A stretch of 64,000 nucleotides of DNA from Muricea muricata (Eukaryota > Cnidaria > Anthozoa > Malacalcyonacea > Plexauridae), in contig OY979718.1 in the NCBI GenBank assembly GCA_963855995.1, forward strand, positions 30,351,282 through 30,415,281, given 5' to 3'. Positions 10,081 to 23,323 of this stretch are shown here, piece by piece (position 1 is the stretch's first letter; each line of letters starts with the position of its first letter). The translations under genes were made by a program, and so were the position numbers. Below the pieces are notes generated by a model. That model did not search any database and was not told the DNA's origin. It saw only the letters and a list, made by a program, of their open reading frames with translations.

Positions 10081-12020
10081 TTTAAAAGGTCTCTTTTAGG
10101 TCCGTGAATGCAGTACATCATTGCGCTCAACTCGTTAACTTTAGGACAGAAAACATCGTTTTAAGCTTGAAAACGTCACCCTGATTGATTTAAAACGGCA
10201 ACTTTTAGTTGGGGATTTGAGCATATTTTTACGTTCAAATCGCTTCTAGAACGCTTAAAAGGTGATTTTGATGGTTCTAAGATCGTTTCTTTTCTGCTTA
10301 CAAGAAAGTTATACGTTTCTCCATTCAACATGTCATTTCGCTCATCCCGATGGTTTGAGCGTCGAAAACCTAATTCCGGCCTTGCTAATTCTGGAATTTC
10401 CATTTAGAAGGTCTCTTTTAGGTCCGTGATTGCAGTACATCATTTCGCTCAACTCGTTCACTTTAGCACTGAAAACATCATTTTAAACTCAAAAACGTCA
10501 CCCTGATCGATTTAAAACGGCGATTTTAAGTTGGTGATTTGAGCATGTTTTCACGCTCAAATCGTTCTAGAACGGGTAAAACGCAATTTTGATGCTGCTA
10601 AGATCGTTTCTGTCACGTTTACTAGAGAGTTATAGGTTTCTCATGTCAACGGGTTACTTCGCTCATCTCGATAGTTTGAGCGCCGAAAACATGATTCCCG
10701 ACTTGCTAAGTTCTGCAATTTCCAGTTATTAGGTCTCTTTTAGGTCCGTGAATGCAGTACATCATTGCGCTCAACTCGTTCACTTTAGCACTGAAAACAT
10801 CATTTTAGCCTTTAAAACGTCACCCTGATCGATTTAAAACGGCAACTTTTAGTTGGTGATTTGAGCATGTTTTTACGTTGAAATCGCTTCTAGAACGCTT
10901 AAAACGCGATCTTGAGTGTTCTAAGATCGTTTCTTTTCAGTTTACAAGCAAGTTATAGGTTTCTCATTTCAACATGTCATTTCGCTCATCCCGTTGGTTT
11001 GAGGACCGAAAACCTGATTCCCGACTTGCTAAGTTCTGCAATTTCCATTTAGAAGGTCTCTTTTAGGTCCATGATTGCAGTACATCATTTCGCTCAACTC
11101 GTTCACTTTAGCACTGAAAACATCAATTTAAGCTCTAAAACGTCACCCTGATGGATTTAAAACGGCGATTTTAAGTTGGTGATTTGAGCATGTTTTTACG
11201 TTCAAATCGCTTCTAGAACGCTTAAAACGCGATTTTGCTGGTTCTAAGATCGTTTCTTTTCAGTTTACAAGAGAGTTATAATTTTTTCATGTCAGCGGGT
11301 TACTTCGCTCATCTCGATAGTGTGAGCGCCGAAAACCTGAATCCCGACTTGCTAAGTTCTGCAATTTCCATCTATTAGGTTTTTTTTAGGTCCGTCATTG
11401 CAGTACATTATTGCGCTCAACTCGTTCACTTTAGCACTGAAAACATCATTTTAAGCTCTAAAACGTCACCCTAATCGATTTAAAACAGCAATTTTTCGTT
11501 GGTGATTTGAGCATGTTTTTACGTTCAAATCGCTTCTAGAACGCTTAAAACGCGATTTTGATGGTTCTAAGATCGTTTCTTTTCTGCTTACAAGAAAATT
11601 ATAGGTTTCTCATTTCAACATGTCATTTCGCTCATCCCGATGGTTTGAGCGTCGAAAACCTAATTCCGGCCTTGCTAAGTTCTGCAATTTCCATTTAGAA
11701 GGTCTCTTTTAGGTCCGTGATTGCAGTACATCATTTCGCTCAACTCGTTCACTTTAGCACTGAAAACATCATTTTAAGCTTTAAAACGTCACCTTGATCG
11801 ACATAAAACGGCGATTTTAAGTTGGTGATTTGAGCATGTTTTAACCCTCAAATCGCTTCTAGAAGACTAAAAACGCAATTTTGATGGTTCTAAGATGGTT
11901 TCTTTTCAGTTTACAAGAGAGTTATAGGTTTCTCATGTCAACGGGTTACTTCGCTCATCTCGATAGTTTGAGCGCCGAAAACATGATTCCCGACTTGCTA
12001 AGTTCTGCAATTTCCATCTA
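9505..12020 (+). repeat. ~2.5 kb (about 8 monomers) duplicated at 18217-20732
   Basis: Constant offset of 8,712 bp (27 monomers). Shared rare variants in order: GTCGCCCTGATCGACATAAA, TTTAAAAGGTCTC, TTAACTTTAGGACAG, TCTCCATTCAACATG, TTGATGCTGCTAAG with TTCTGTCACG, TTATTTAGGCC-like GCCTTTAAAACG, CATGTCAGCGGG, and TCTATTAGGTTTTTTTTAGG. Divergence is low but visible (for example TTTTTTCATG versus TTTTCTCATG near 11.28 and 19.99 kb). Confidence 0.84.
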
Positions 12021-12544
12021 TTAGCTCTCTTTTAGGTCCGTGATTGCAGTACATTATTGCGCTCAACTCGTTCACTTTAGCACTGAAAACATCATTTTAA
12101 GCTCTAAAACGTCACCTTGATGGATTTAAAACGGCGATTTTAAGTTGGTGATTTGAGCATATTTTTTCGCTCAAATCGCTTCTAGAACACTTAAAACGAA
12201 ATTTTGATGGTTCTAAGATCGTTTCTTTTCTGCTTACAAGAAAGTTATAGGTTTCTCATTTCAACATGTCATTTGGCTCATCCCGTTGGTTTGAGCGTCG
12301 AAAACCTGATTCCGGCCTTCCTAAGTTCTGCAATTTCCATTTAGAAGGTCTCTTTTAGGTCCGTGATTGAAGTACATCATTTCGATGAACTCGTTCACTT
12401 TAGCACAGAAAACATCATTTTAAACTCAAAAACGTCACCCTGATCGATTTAAAACGGCGATTTTAAGTTGGTGATTTGAGCATGTTTTCACGCTCAAATC
12501 GTTCTAGAACGGGTAAAACGCAATTTTGATGGTTCTGAGATCGT

Positions 12545-13834
12545 TTCTGTTCAGTTTACTAGAGAGTTATAGGTTTCTCATGTCAACGGGTTACTTCGCT
12601 CATCTCGATAGTTTGAGCGCCGAAAACATGATTCCCGACTTGCTAAGTTCTGCAATTTCCATTTAGAAGGTCTCTTTTAGGTCCGTGAATGCAGTACATC
12701 ATTGCGCTCAACTCGTTCACTTTAGCACAGAAAACATCATTTTAAACTTTAAAACGTCACCCTGATTGATTTAAAACGGCAACTTTTAGTTGGGGATTTG
12801 AGGATATTTTTACGTTCAAATCGCTTCTAGAACGCTTAAAAGGTGATTTTGATGGTTCTAAGATCGTTTCTTTTCTGCTTACAAGAAAGTTATAGGTTTC
12901 TCATTTCAACATGTCATTTCGCTCATCCCGATTGTTTGAGCGTCGAAAACCTGATTCCGGCCTTGCTAAGTTCTGCAATTTCCATTTAGAAGGTCTCTTT
13001 TAGGTCCGTGATTGCAGTACATCATTTCGCTCAACTCGTTCACTTTAGCACTGAAAACATCATTTTAAACTCAAAAACGTCACTCTGATCGATTTAAAAC
13101 GGCGATTTTAAGTTGGTGATTTGAGCATGTTTTCACGCTCAAATCGTTCTAGAACGGGTAAAACGCAATTTTGATGGTTCTAAAATCGTTTCTGTTCAGT
13201 TTACTAGAGAGTTATAGGTTTCTCATGTCAACGGGTTACTTCGCTCATCTCGATAGTTTGAGCGCCGAAAACATGATTCCCAACTTGCTAAGTTCTGCAA
13301 TTTCCATTTAGAAGGTCTCTTTTAGGTCCGTGAATGCAGTACATCATTGCGCTCAACTCGTTCACTTTAGCACAGAAAACATCATTTTAAACTTTAAAAC
13401 GTCACCCTGATTGATTTAAAACGGCAACTTTTAGTTGGGGATTTGAGGATATTTTTACGTTCAAATCGCTTCTAGAACGCTTAAAAGGTGATTTTGATGG
13501 TTCTGAGATCGTTTCTTTTCTGCTTACAAGAAAGTTATAGGTTTCTCATTTCAACATGTCATTTCGCTCATCCCGATTGTTTGAGCGTCGAAAACCTGAT
13601 TCCGGCCTTGCTAAGTTCTGCAATTTCCATTTAGAAGGTCTCTTTTAGGTCCGTGATTGCAGTACATCATTTCGCTCAACTCGTTCACTTTAGCACTGAA
13701 AACATCATTTTAAACTCAAAAACGTCACCCTGATCGATTTAAAACGGCGATTTTAAGTTGGTGATTTGAGCATGTTTTCACGCTCAAATCGTTCTAGAAC
13801 GGGTAAAACGCAATTTTGATGGTTCTAAGATCGT
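12545..13834 (+). repeat. Local tandem duplication of one A-B dimer (645 bp x 2)
   Basis: Two adjacent dimers share TTTAAACTTTAAAACG, TTGGGGATTTGAGGATATTT, CTTAAAAGGTGATTTTG and CCCGATTGTTTGAGCGTCG at an offset of 645 bp. The related segment at about 21.6-22.2 kb contains the dimer only once. That explains why the offset between the two regions changes from 9,035 to 8,390 bp across it. Confidence 0.8.
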
Positions 13835-15339
13835 TTCTGTTCAGTTTACTAGAGAGTTATAGGTTTCTCATGTCAACGGGTTACTTCGCTCATCTCGATA
13901 GTTTGAGCGCCGAAAACATGATTCCCGACTTGCTAAGTTCTGCAATTACCATTTATTAGGTCTCTTTTAGGTCCGTGAATGCAGTACATCATTGCGCTCA
14001 ACTCGTTCACTTTAGCACTGAAAACATCATTTTAGGCTTTAAAACGTCACCCTGATCGATTTAAAACGGCAACTTTTAGTTGGTGATTTGAGCATGTTTT
14101 TACGTTGAAATCGCTTCTAGAACGCTTAAAACGCGATCTTGAGTGTTCTAAGATCGTTTCTTTTAAGTTTGCAAGCAAGTTATAGGTTTCTCATTTCAAC
14201 ATGTCATTTCGCTCATCCCGTTGGTTTGAGGACCGAAAACCTGATTCCCGACTTGCTAAGTTCTGCAATTTCCATTTAGAAGGTCTCTTTTAGGTCCATG
14301 ATTGCAGAACATCATTTCGCTCAACTCGTTGACTTTAGCACTGAAAACATCAATTTAAGCTCTAAAACGTCACCCTGATGGATTTAAAACGGCGATTTTA
14401 AGTTGGTGATTGGAGCATATTTTTACGCTCAAATCGCTTCTAGAACACTTAAAACGCAATTTTGCTGGTTCTAAGATCGTTTCTTTTCAGTTTACAAGAG
14501 AGTTAAAATTTTCTCATGTCAGCGGGTTACTTCGCTCATCTCGATAATGTGAGCGCCGAAAACCTGATTCCCGACTTGCTAAGTTCTGCAATTTCCATCT
14601 ATTAGGTCTCTTTTAGGTCCGTGATTGCAGTACATTATTGCGCTCAACTCGTTCACTTTAGCACTGAAAACATCATTTTAAGCTCTAAAACGTCACCGTG
14701 ATCGATTTAAAACAGCAATTTTTCGTTGGTGATTTGAGCATGTTTTTACGTTCAAATCGCTTCTAGAACGCTTAAAACGCGATTTTGATGGTTCTAAGAT
14801 CGTTTCTTTTCTGCTTACAAGAAAATTATAGGTTTCTCATTTCAAAATGTCATTTCGCTCATCCCGATGGTTTGAGCGTCGAAAACCTAATTCCGGCCTT
14901 GCTAAGTTCTGCAATTTCCATTTAGAAGGTCTCTTTTAGGTCCGTGATTGCAGTACATCATTTCGCTCAACTCGTTCACTTTAGCACTGAAAACATCATT
15001 TTAAGCTTTAAAACGTCACCTTGATCGACATAAAACGGCGATTTTAAGTTGGTGATTTGAGCATGTTTTAACCCTCAAATCGCTTCTAGAAGACTAAAAA
15101 CCCAATTTTGATGGTTCTAAGATCGTTTCTTTTCAGTTTACAAGAGAGTTATAGGTTTCTCATGTCAACGATTTACTTCGGTCATCTCGATAGTTTGAGC
15201 GCCGAAAACATGATTCCCGACTTGCTAAGTTCTGCAATTTCCATTTATTAGGTCTCTTTTAGGTCCGTGAATGCAGTACATCATTGCGCTCAACTCGTTC
15301 ACTTTAGCACTGAAAACATCATTTTAGGCTTTAAAACGT

Positions 15340-16225
15340 CACCCTGATCGATTTAAAACGGCAACTTTTAGTTGGTGATTTGAGCATGTTTTTACGTTGA
15401 AATCGCTTCTAGAGCGCTTAAAACGCGATTTTTTTGGTTCTAAGATCGTTTCTGTTCAGTGTACTAGCAAGTTATAGGTTTCTCATTTAAACATGTCATT
15501 TCGCTTATCCCGATGGTTTGAGCGCCGAAAACCTGATTCCCGACTTGCTAAGTTCTGCAATTTTCGTTTAGAAGGTCTCTTTTAGGTCCGTTATTGCAGT
15601 ACATCATTGCACTCAACTCGTTCACTTTAGCACTGAAAACATCATTTTAAGCTCTAAAACGTCGCCCTGATCGACATAAAACGGCGAATTTTAGTTGGTG
15701 ATTTGAGCATGTTTTTACGCTCAAATCGCTTCTAGAACACTTAAAACGCAGTTTTGATGGTTCTAAGATCGTTGCTGTTCAGTTTAATAGAAAGTTATAG
15801 GTTTCTTATGTCAACGGGTTACTTCGCTCATCTCGATAGTTTGAGCGCCGAAAACATGATTCCCGACTAGCTAAGTTCTGCAATTTCCATTTATTGTGTC
15901 TCTTTTAGGTCCGTCATTGCAGTACGTTATTGCGCTCAACTCGTTCACTTTAGCACTGAAAACATCATTTTAAGCTCTAAAACGTCACCCTGATCGATTT
16001 AAAACAGCAATATTTAGTTGGTGATTTGAGCATGTTTTTACGTTCAAATCGCTTTTAGAGCGCTTAAAACGCGATTTTGATGGTTCTAAGATCGTTTCTT
16101 TTCTGCTTACAAGAAAGTTAAAGGTTTCTTATTTCAACATGTCAGTTCGCTCATCCCGATGGTTTGAGCGTCGAAAACCTGATTCCGGCCTTGCTAAGTT
16201 CTGCAATTTCCATTTAGAAGGTCTG
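15340..16225 (+). repeat. Segment duplicated at 22438-23323
   Basis: Offset 7,098 bp (22 monomers). Shared rare variants: CATTTAAACATGTC, CAATTTTCGTTTAGAAGG, GGCGAATTTTAGTTGG, TTTAATAGAAAG, CCCGACTAGCTAAG, GAAAGTTAAAGGTTTCTTA and CATGTCAGTTCGC. Seven co-occurring private variants make this a clear segmental copy. Confidence 0.84.
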
Positions 16226-16331
16226 TTTTAGGTCCGTGATTGCAGTACATTATTGCGCTCAACTCGTTCACTTTAGCACTGAAAACATCATTTTAAGCTC
16301 TAAAACGTCACCCTGATCGATTTAAAACGGC

Positions 16332-17179
16332 AACTTTTAGTTGGTGATTTGAGCATGTTTTTACGTTGAAATCGCTTCTAGAGCGCTTAAAACGCGATTT
16401 TTATGGTTCTAAGATCGTTTCTGTTCAGTGTACAAGCAAGTTATAGGTTTCTCATTTCAACATGTCATTTCGCTTATCCCGATGGTTTGAGCGCCGAAAA
16501 TCTGATTCCCGACTTGCTAAGTTCTGCAATTTCCATTTAGAAGGTCTCTTTTAGCTCCGTTATTGCAGTACATCATTGCACTCAACTCGTTCACTTTAGC
16601 ACTGAAAACATCATTTTAAGCTCTAAAACGTCGCCCTGATCGACATAAAACGGCGATTTTTAGTTGGTGATTTGAGCATTTTTTTACGCTCAAATCGCTT
16701 CTAGAACACTTAAAACGCAGTTTTGATGGTTCTAAGATCGTTGCTGTTCAGTTTACTAGAAAGTTATAGGTTTCTTATGTCAACGGGTTACTTCGCTCAT
16801 CTCGATAGTTTGAGCGCCGAAAACATGATTCCCGACTTGCTAAGTTCTGCAATTTCCATTTATTGGGTCTTTTTAGGTCCGTCATTGCAGTACATTATTG
16901 CGCTCAACTCGTTCACTTTAGCACTGAAAAGATCATTTTAAGCTCTAAAACGTCACCCTGAGCGATTTAAAACAGCAATTTTTAGTTGGTGATTTGAGCA
17001 TGTTTTCACGCTCAAATCGTTCTAGAACAGGTAAAACGCAACTTTGATGGTTCTAAGATCGTTTCTGTTAAGTTTACTAGAGAGTTTTCGGTTTCTCATG
17101 TCAACGGGTTGCTTCGCTCATCTCGATAGTTTGAGCGCCGAAAACATGATTCCCGACTTGCTAAGTTCTGCAATTTCCA
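16332..17179 (+). repeat. Copy of 9233-10080
   Basis: Second copy of the segment marked by GAAAATCTGATTCCC and TTTTAGCTCCG. It differs in small ways, for example GAGCATTTTTTTACG for GAGCATGTTTTTACG and CGGGTTGCTTCGC near its end. Confidence 0.78.
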
Positions 17180-18216
17180 TTTATTAGGTCTCTTTTAGGT
17201 CCGTCATTGCAGTACGTTATTGCGCTCAACTCGTTCACTTTAGCACTGAAAACATCATTTTAAGCTCTAAAACGTCACCCTGATCGATTTAAAACAGCAA
17301 TATTTAGGTGGTGATTTGAGCATGTTTCTACGTTCAAATCGCTTTTAGAGCGCTTAAAACGCGATTTTGATGGTTCTAAGATCGTTTCTTTTCTGCTTAC
17401 AAGAAAGTTATAGGTTTCTCATTTCAACATGTCAATTCGCTCATCCCGATGGTTTGAGCATCGAAAACCTGATTCCGGCCTTGCTAAGTTCTGCAATTTC
17501 CATTTAGAAGGTCTCTTTTAGGTCCGTGATTGCAGTACATCATTTCGCTCAACTCGTTCACTTTAGCACTGAAAACATCATTTTAAGCTTTAAAACGTCA
17601 CCTTGATCGACATAAAACGGCGATTTTAAGTTGGTGATTTGAGCATGTTTTAACCCTCAAATCGCTTCTAGAAGACTAAAAACGCAATTTTGATGGTTCT
17701 AAGATCGTTTCTTTTCAGTTTACAAGAGAGTTATAGGTTTCTCATGTCAACGATTTACTTCGCTCATCTCGATAATTTGAACGCCGAAAACATGATTCCC
17801 GACTTGCTAAGTTCTGCAATTTCCATTTATTAGGTCTCTTTTAGGTCCGTGAATGCAGTACATCATTGCGCTCAACTCGTTCACTTTAGCACTGAAAACA
17901 TCATTTTAGGCTTTAAAACGTCACCCTGATCGATTTAAAACAGCAACTTTTAGTTGGTGATTTGAGCATGTTTTTACGTTCAAATCGCTTCTAGAGCGCT
18001 TAAAACACGATTTTGAGTGTTCTAAGATCGTTTCTTTTCAGTGTACAAGCAAGTTATAGGTTTCTCATTTCAACATGTCATTTCGCTCATCCCGTTGGTT
18101 TGAGGACCGAAAACCTGATTCCCGACTTGCTAAGTTCTGCAATTTCCATTTAGAAGGTCTCTTTTAGGTCCATGATTGCAGTACATCATTGCGCTCAACT
18201 CGTTCACTTTAGCACT

Positions 18217-20732
18217 GAAAACATCATTTTAAGCTCTAAAACGTCGCCCTGATCGACATAAAACGGCGATTTTTAGTTGGTGATTTGAGCATGTTTTTAC
18301 GCTCAAATCGCTTCTAGAACACTTAAAACGCAGTTTTGATGGTTCTAAGATCGTTGCTGTTCAGTTTACTAGAAAGTTATAGGTTTCTTATGTCAACGGG
18401 TTACTTCGCTCATCTCGATAGTTTGAGCGCCGAAAACATGATTCCCGAGTTGCTAAGTTCTGCAATTTCCATTTATTGGGTCTTTTTAGGTCCGTCATTG
18501 CAGTACATTATTGCGCTCAACTCGTTCACTTTAGCACTGAAAACATCATTTTAAGCTCTAAAACGTCACCCTGAGCGATTTAAAACAGCAATTTTTAGTT
18601 GGTGATTTGAGCATGTTTTCACGCTCAAATCGTTCTAGAACAGGTAAAACGCAACTTTGATGGTTCTAAGGTCGTTTCTATTCAGTTTACTAGAGAGTTA
18701 TAGGTTTTTCATGTCAACGGGTTACTTCGCTCATCTCGATAGTTTGAGCGCCGAAAACATGATTCCCGACTTGCTAAGTTCTGCAATTTTCATTTAAAAG
18801 GTCTCTTTTAGGTCCGTGAATGCAGTACATCATTGCGCTCAACTCGTTAACTTTAGGACAGAAAACATCGTTTTAAGCTTTAAAACGTCACCCTGATTGA
18901 TTTAAAACGGCAACTTTTAGTTGGGGATTTGAGCATATTTTTACGTTCAAATCGCTTCTAGAACGCTTAGAAGGTGATTTTGATGGTTCTAAGATCGTTT
19001 CTTTTCTGCTTACAAGAAAGTTATACGTTTCTCCATTCAACATGTCATTTCGCTCATCCCGATGGTTTGAGCGTCGAAAACCTGATTCCGGCCTTGCTAA
19101 TTCTGGAATTTCCATTTAGAAGGTCTCTTTTAGGTCCGCGATTGCAGTACATTATTTCGCTCAACTCGTTCACTTTAGCACTGAAAACATCATTTTAAAC
19201 TCAAAAACGTCACCCTGATCGATTTAAAACGGCGATTTTAAGTTGGTGATTTGAGCATGTTTTCACGCTCAAATCGTTCTAGAACGGGTAAAACGCAATT
19301 TTGATGCTGCTAAGATCGTTTCTGTCACGTTTACTAGAGAGTTATAGGTTTCTCATGTCAACGGGTTACTTCGCTCATCTCGATAGTTTGAGCGCCGAAA
19401 ACATGATTCCCGACTTGCTAAGTTCTGCAATTTCCAGTTATTAGGTCTCTTTTAGGTCCGTGAATGCAGTACATCATTGCGCTCAACTCGTTCACTTTAG
19501 CACTGAAAACATCATTTTAGCCTTTAAAACGTCACCCTGATCGATTTAAAACGGCAACTTTTAGTTGGTGATTTGAGCATGTTTTTACGTTGAAATCGCT
19601 TCTAGAACGCTTAAAACGCGATCTTGAGTGTTCTAAGATCGTTTCTTTTCAGTTTACAAGCAAGTTATAGGTTTCTCATTTCAACATGTCATTTCGCTCA
19701 TCCCGTTGGTTTGAGGACCGAAAACCTGATTCCCGACTTGCTAAGTTCTGCAATTTCCATTTAGAAGGTCTCTTTTAGGTCCATGATTGCAGTACATCAT
19801 TTCGCTCAACTCGTTCACTTTAGCACTGAAAACATCAATTTAAGCTCTAAAACGTCACCCTGATGGATTTAAAACGGCGATTTTAAGTTGGTGATTTGAG
19901 CATGTTTTTACGTTCAAATCGCTTCTAGAACGCTTAAAACGCGATTTTGCTGGTTCTAAGATCGTTTCTTTTCAGTTTACAAGAGAGTTATAATTTTCTC
20001 ATGTCAGCGGGTTACTTCGCTCATCTCGATAGTGTGAGCGCCGAAAACCTGAATCCCGACTTGCTAAGTTCTGCAATTTCCATCTATTAGGTTTTTTTTA
20101 GGTCCGTCATTGCAGTACATTATTGCGCTCAACTCGTTCACTTTAGCACTGAAAACATCATTTTCAGCTCTAAAACGTCACCCTGATCGATTTAAAACAG
20201 CAATTTTTCGTTGGTGATTTGAGCATGTTTTTACGTTCAAATCGCTTCTAGAACGCTTAAAACGCGATTTTGATGGTTCTAAGATCGTTTCTTTTCTGCT
20301 TACAAGAAAATTATAGGTTTCTCATTTCAACATGTCATTTCGCTCATCCCGATGGTTTGAGCGTCGAAAACCTAATTCCGGCCTTGCTAAGTTCTGCAAT
20401 TTCCATTTAGAAGGTCTCTTTTAGGTCCGTGATTGCAGTACATCATTTCGCTCAACTCGTTCACTTTAGCACTGAAAACATCATTTTAAGCTTTAAAACG
20501 TCACCTTGATCGACATAAAACGGCGATTTTAAGTTGGTGATTTGAGCATGTTTTAACCCTCAAATCGCTTCTAGAAGACTAAAAACGCAATTTTGATGGT
20601 TCTAAGATCGTTTCTTTTCAGTTTACAAGAGAGTTATAGGTTTCTCATGTCAACGGGTTACTTCGCTCATCTCGATAGTTTGAGCGCCGAAAACATGATT
20701 CCCGACTTGCTAAGTTCTGCAATTACCATTTA
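18217..20732 (+). repeat. Copy of 9505-12020
   Basis: Carries the same ordered rare variants as the upstream copy, 8,712 bp later. It then joins a monomer with GCAATTACCATTTATTAGG, which is also found at 13.94 and 22.33 kb. The right-hand junction therefore differs from the junction at 12.02 kb. Confidence 0.83.
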
Positions 20733-22437
20733 TTAGGTCTCTTTTAGGTCCGTGAATGCAGTACATCATTGCGCTCAACTCGTTCACTTTAGCACTGAAA
20801 ACATCATTTTAGGCTTTAAAACGTCACCCTGATCGATTTAAAACGGCAACTTTTAGTTGGTGATTTGAGCATGTTTTTACGTTGAAATCGCTTCTAGAAC
20901 GCTTAAAACGCGATCTTGAGTGTTCTAAGATCGTTTCTTTTCAGTTTACAAGCAAGTTATAGGTTTCTCATTTCAACATGTCATTTCGCTCATCCCGTTG
21001 GTTTGAGGACCGAAAACCTGATTCCCGACTTGCTAAGTTCTGCAATTTCCATTTGGAAGGTCTCTTTTTGGTCCATGAATGCAGTACATCATTTCGCTCA
21101 ACTCGTTCACTTTAGCACTGAAAACATCAATTTAAGCTCTAAAACGTCACCCTGATGGATTTAAAACGGCGATTTTAAGTCGGTGATTGGAGCATATTTT
21201 TACGCTCAAATCGCTTCTAGAACACTTAAAACGAAATTTTGATGGTTCTAAGATCGTTTCTTTTCTGCTTACAAGAAAGTTATAGGTTTCTCATTTCAAC
21301 ATGTCATTTGGCTCATCCCGTTGGTTTGAGCGTCGAAAACCTGATTCCGGCCTTCCTAAGTTCTGCAATTTCCATTTAGAAGGTCTCTTTTAGGTCCGTG
21401 ATTGAAGTACATCATTTCGATGAACTCGTTCACTTTAGCACAGAAAACATCATTTTAAACTCAAAAACGTCACCCTGATCGATTTAAAACGGCGATTTTA
21501 AGTTCGTGATTTGAGCATGTTTTCACGCTCAAATCGTTCTAGAACGGGTAAAACGCAATTTTGATGGTTCTAAAATCGTTTCTGTTCAGTTTACTAGAGA
21601 GTTATAGGTTTCTCATGTCAACGGGTTACTTCGCTCATCTCGATAGTTTGAGCGCCGAAAACATGATTCCCGACTTGCTAAGTTCTGCAATTTCCATTTA
21701 GAAGGTCTCTTTTAGGTCCGTGAATGCAGTACATCATTGCGCTCAACTCGTTCACTTTAGCACAGAAAACATCATTTTAAACTTTAAAACGTCACCCTGA
21801 TTGATTTAAAACGGCAACTTTTAGTTGGGGATTTGAGGATATTTTTACGTTCAAATCGCTTCTAGAACGCTTAAAAGGTGATTTTGATGGTTCTAAGATC
21901 GTTTCTTTTCTGCTTACAAGAAAGTTATAGGTTTCTCATTTCAACATGTCATTTCGCTCATCCCGATTGTTTGAGCGTCGAAAACCTGATTCCGGCCTTG
22001 CTAAGTTCTGCAATTTCCATTTAGAAGGTTTCTTTTAGGTCCGTGATTGCAGTACATCATTTCGCTCAACTCGTTCACTTTAGCACTGAAAACATCATTT
22101 TAAACTCAAAAACGTCACCCTGATCGATTTAAAACAGCGATTTTAAGTTGGTGATTTGAGCATGTTTTCACGCTCAAATCGTTCTAGAACGGGTAAAACG
22201 CAATTTTGATGGTTCTAAGATCGTTTCTGTTCAGTTTACTAGAGAATTATAGGTTTCTCATGTCAACGGGTTACTTCGCTCATCTCGATAGTTTGAGCGC
22301 CGAAAACATGATTCCCGACTTGCTAAGTTCTGCAATTACCATTTATTAGGTCTCTTTTAGGTCCATGAATGCAGTACATCATTGCGCTCAACTCGTTCAC
22401 TTTAGCACTGAAAACATCATTTTAGGCTTTAAAACGT

Positions 22438-23323
22438 CACCCTGATCGATTTAAAACGGCAACTTTTAGTTGGTGATTTGAGCATGTTTTTACGTTGAAA
22501 TCGCTTCTAGAGCGCTTAAAACGCGATTTTTATGGTTCTAAGATCGTTTCTGTTCAGTGTACAAGCAAGTTATAGGTTTCTCATTTAAACATGTCATTTC
22601 GCTTATCCCGATGGTTTGAGCGCCGAAAACCTGATTCCCGACTTGCTAAGTTCTGCAATTTTCGTTTAGAAGGTCTCTTTTAGGTCCGTTATTGCAGTAC
22701 ATCATTGCACTCAACTCGTTCACTTTAGCACTGAAAACATCATTTTAAGCTCTAAAACGTCGCTCTGATCGACATAAAACGGCGAATTTTAGTTGGTGAT
22801 TTGAGCATGTTTTTACGCTCAAATCGCTTCTAGAACACTTAAAACGCAGTTTTGATGGTTCTAAGATCGTTGCTGTTCAGTTTAATAGAAAGTTATAGGT
22901 TTCTTATGTCAACGGGTTACTTCGCTCATCTCGATAGTTTGAGCGCCGAAAACATGATTCCCGACTAGCTAAGTTCTGCAATTTCCATTTATTGTGTCTC
23001 TTTTAGGTCCGTCATTGCAGTACGTTATTGCGCTCAACTCGTTCACTTTAGCACTGAAAACATCATTTTAAGCTCTAAAACGTCACCCTGATCGATTTAA
23101 AACAGCAATATTTAGTTGGTGATTTGAGCATGTTTTTACGTTCAAATCGCTTTTAGAGCGCTTAAAACGCGATTTTGATGGTTCTAAGATCGTTTCTTTT
23201 CTGCTTACAAGAAAGTTAAAGGTTTCTTATTTCAACATGTCAGTTCGCTCATCCCGATGGTTTGAGCGTCGAAAACCTGATTCCGGCCTTGCTAAGTTCT
23301 GCAATTTCCATTTAGAAGGTCTC
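22438..23323 (+). repeat. Copy of 15340-16225
   Basis: Carries the CCCGACTAGCTAAG, GTTAAAGGTTTCTTA and CATGTCAGTTCGC variants 7,098 bp downstream of the first copy. Flanks diverge on both sides. Confidence 0.82.
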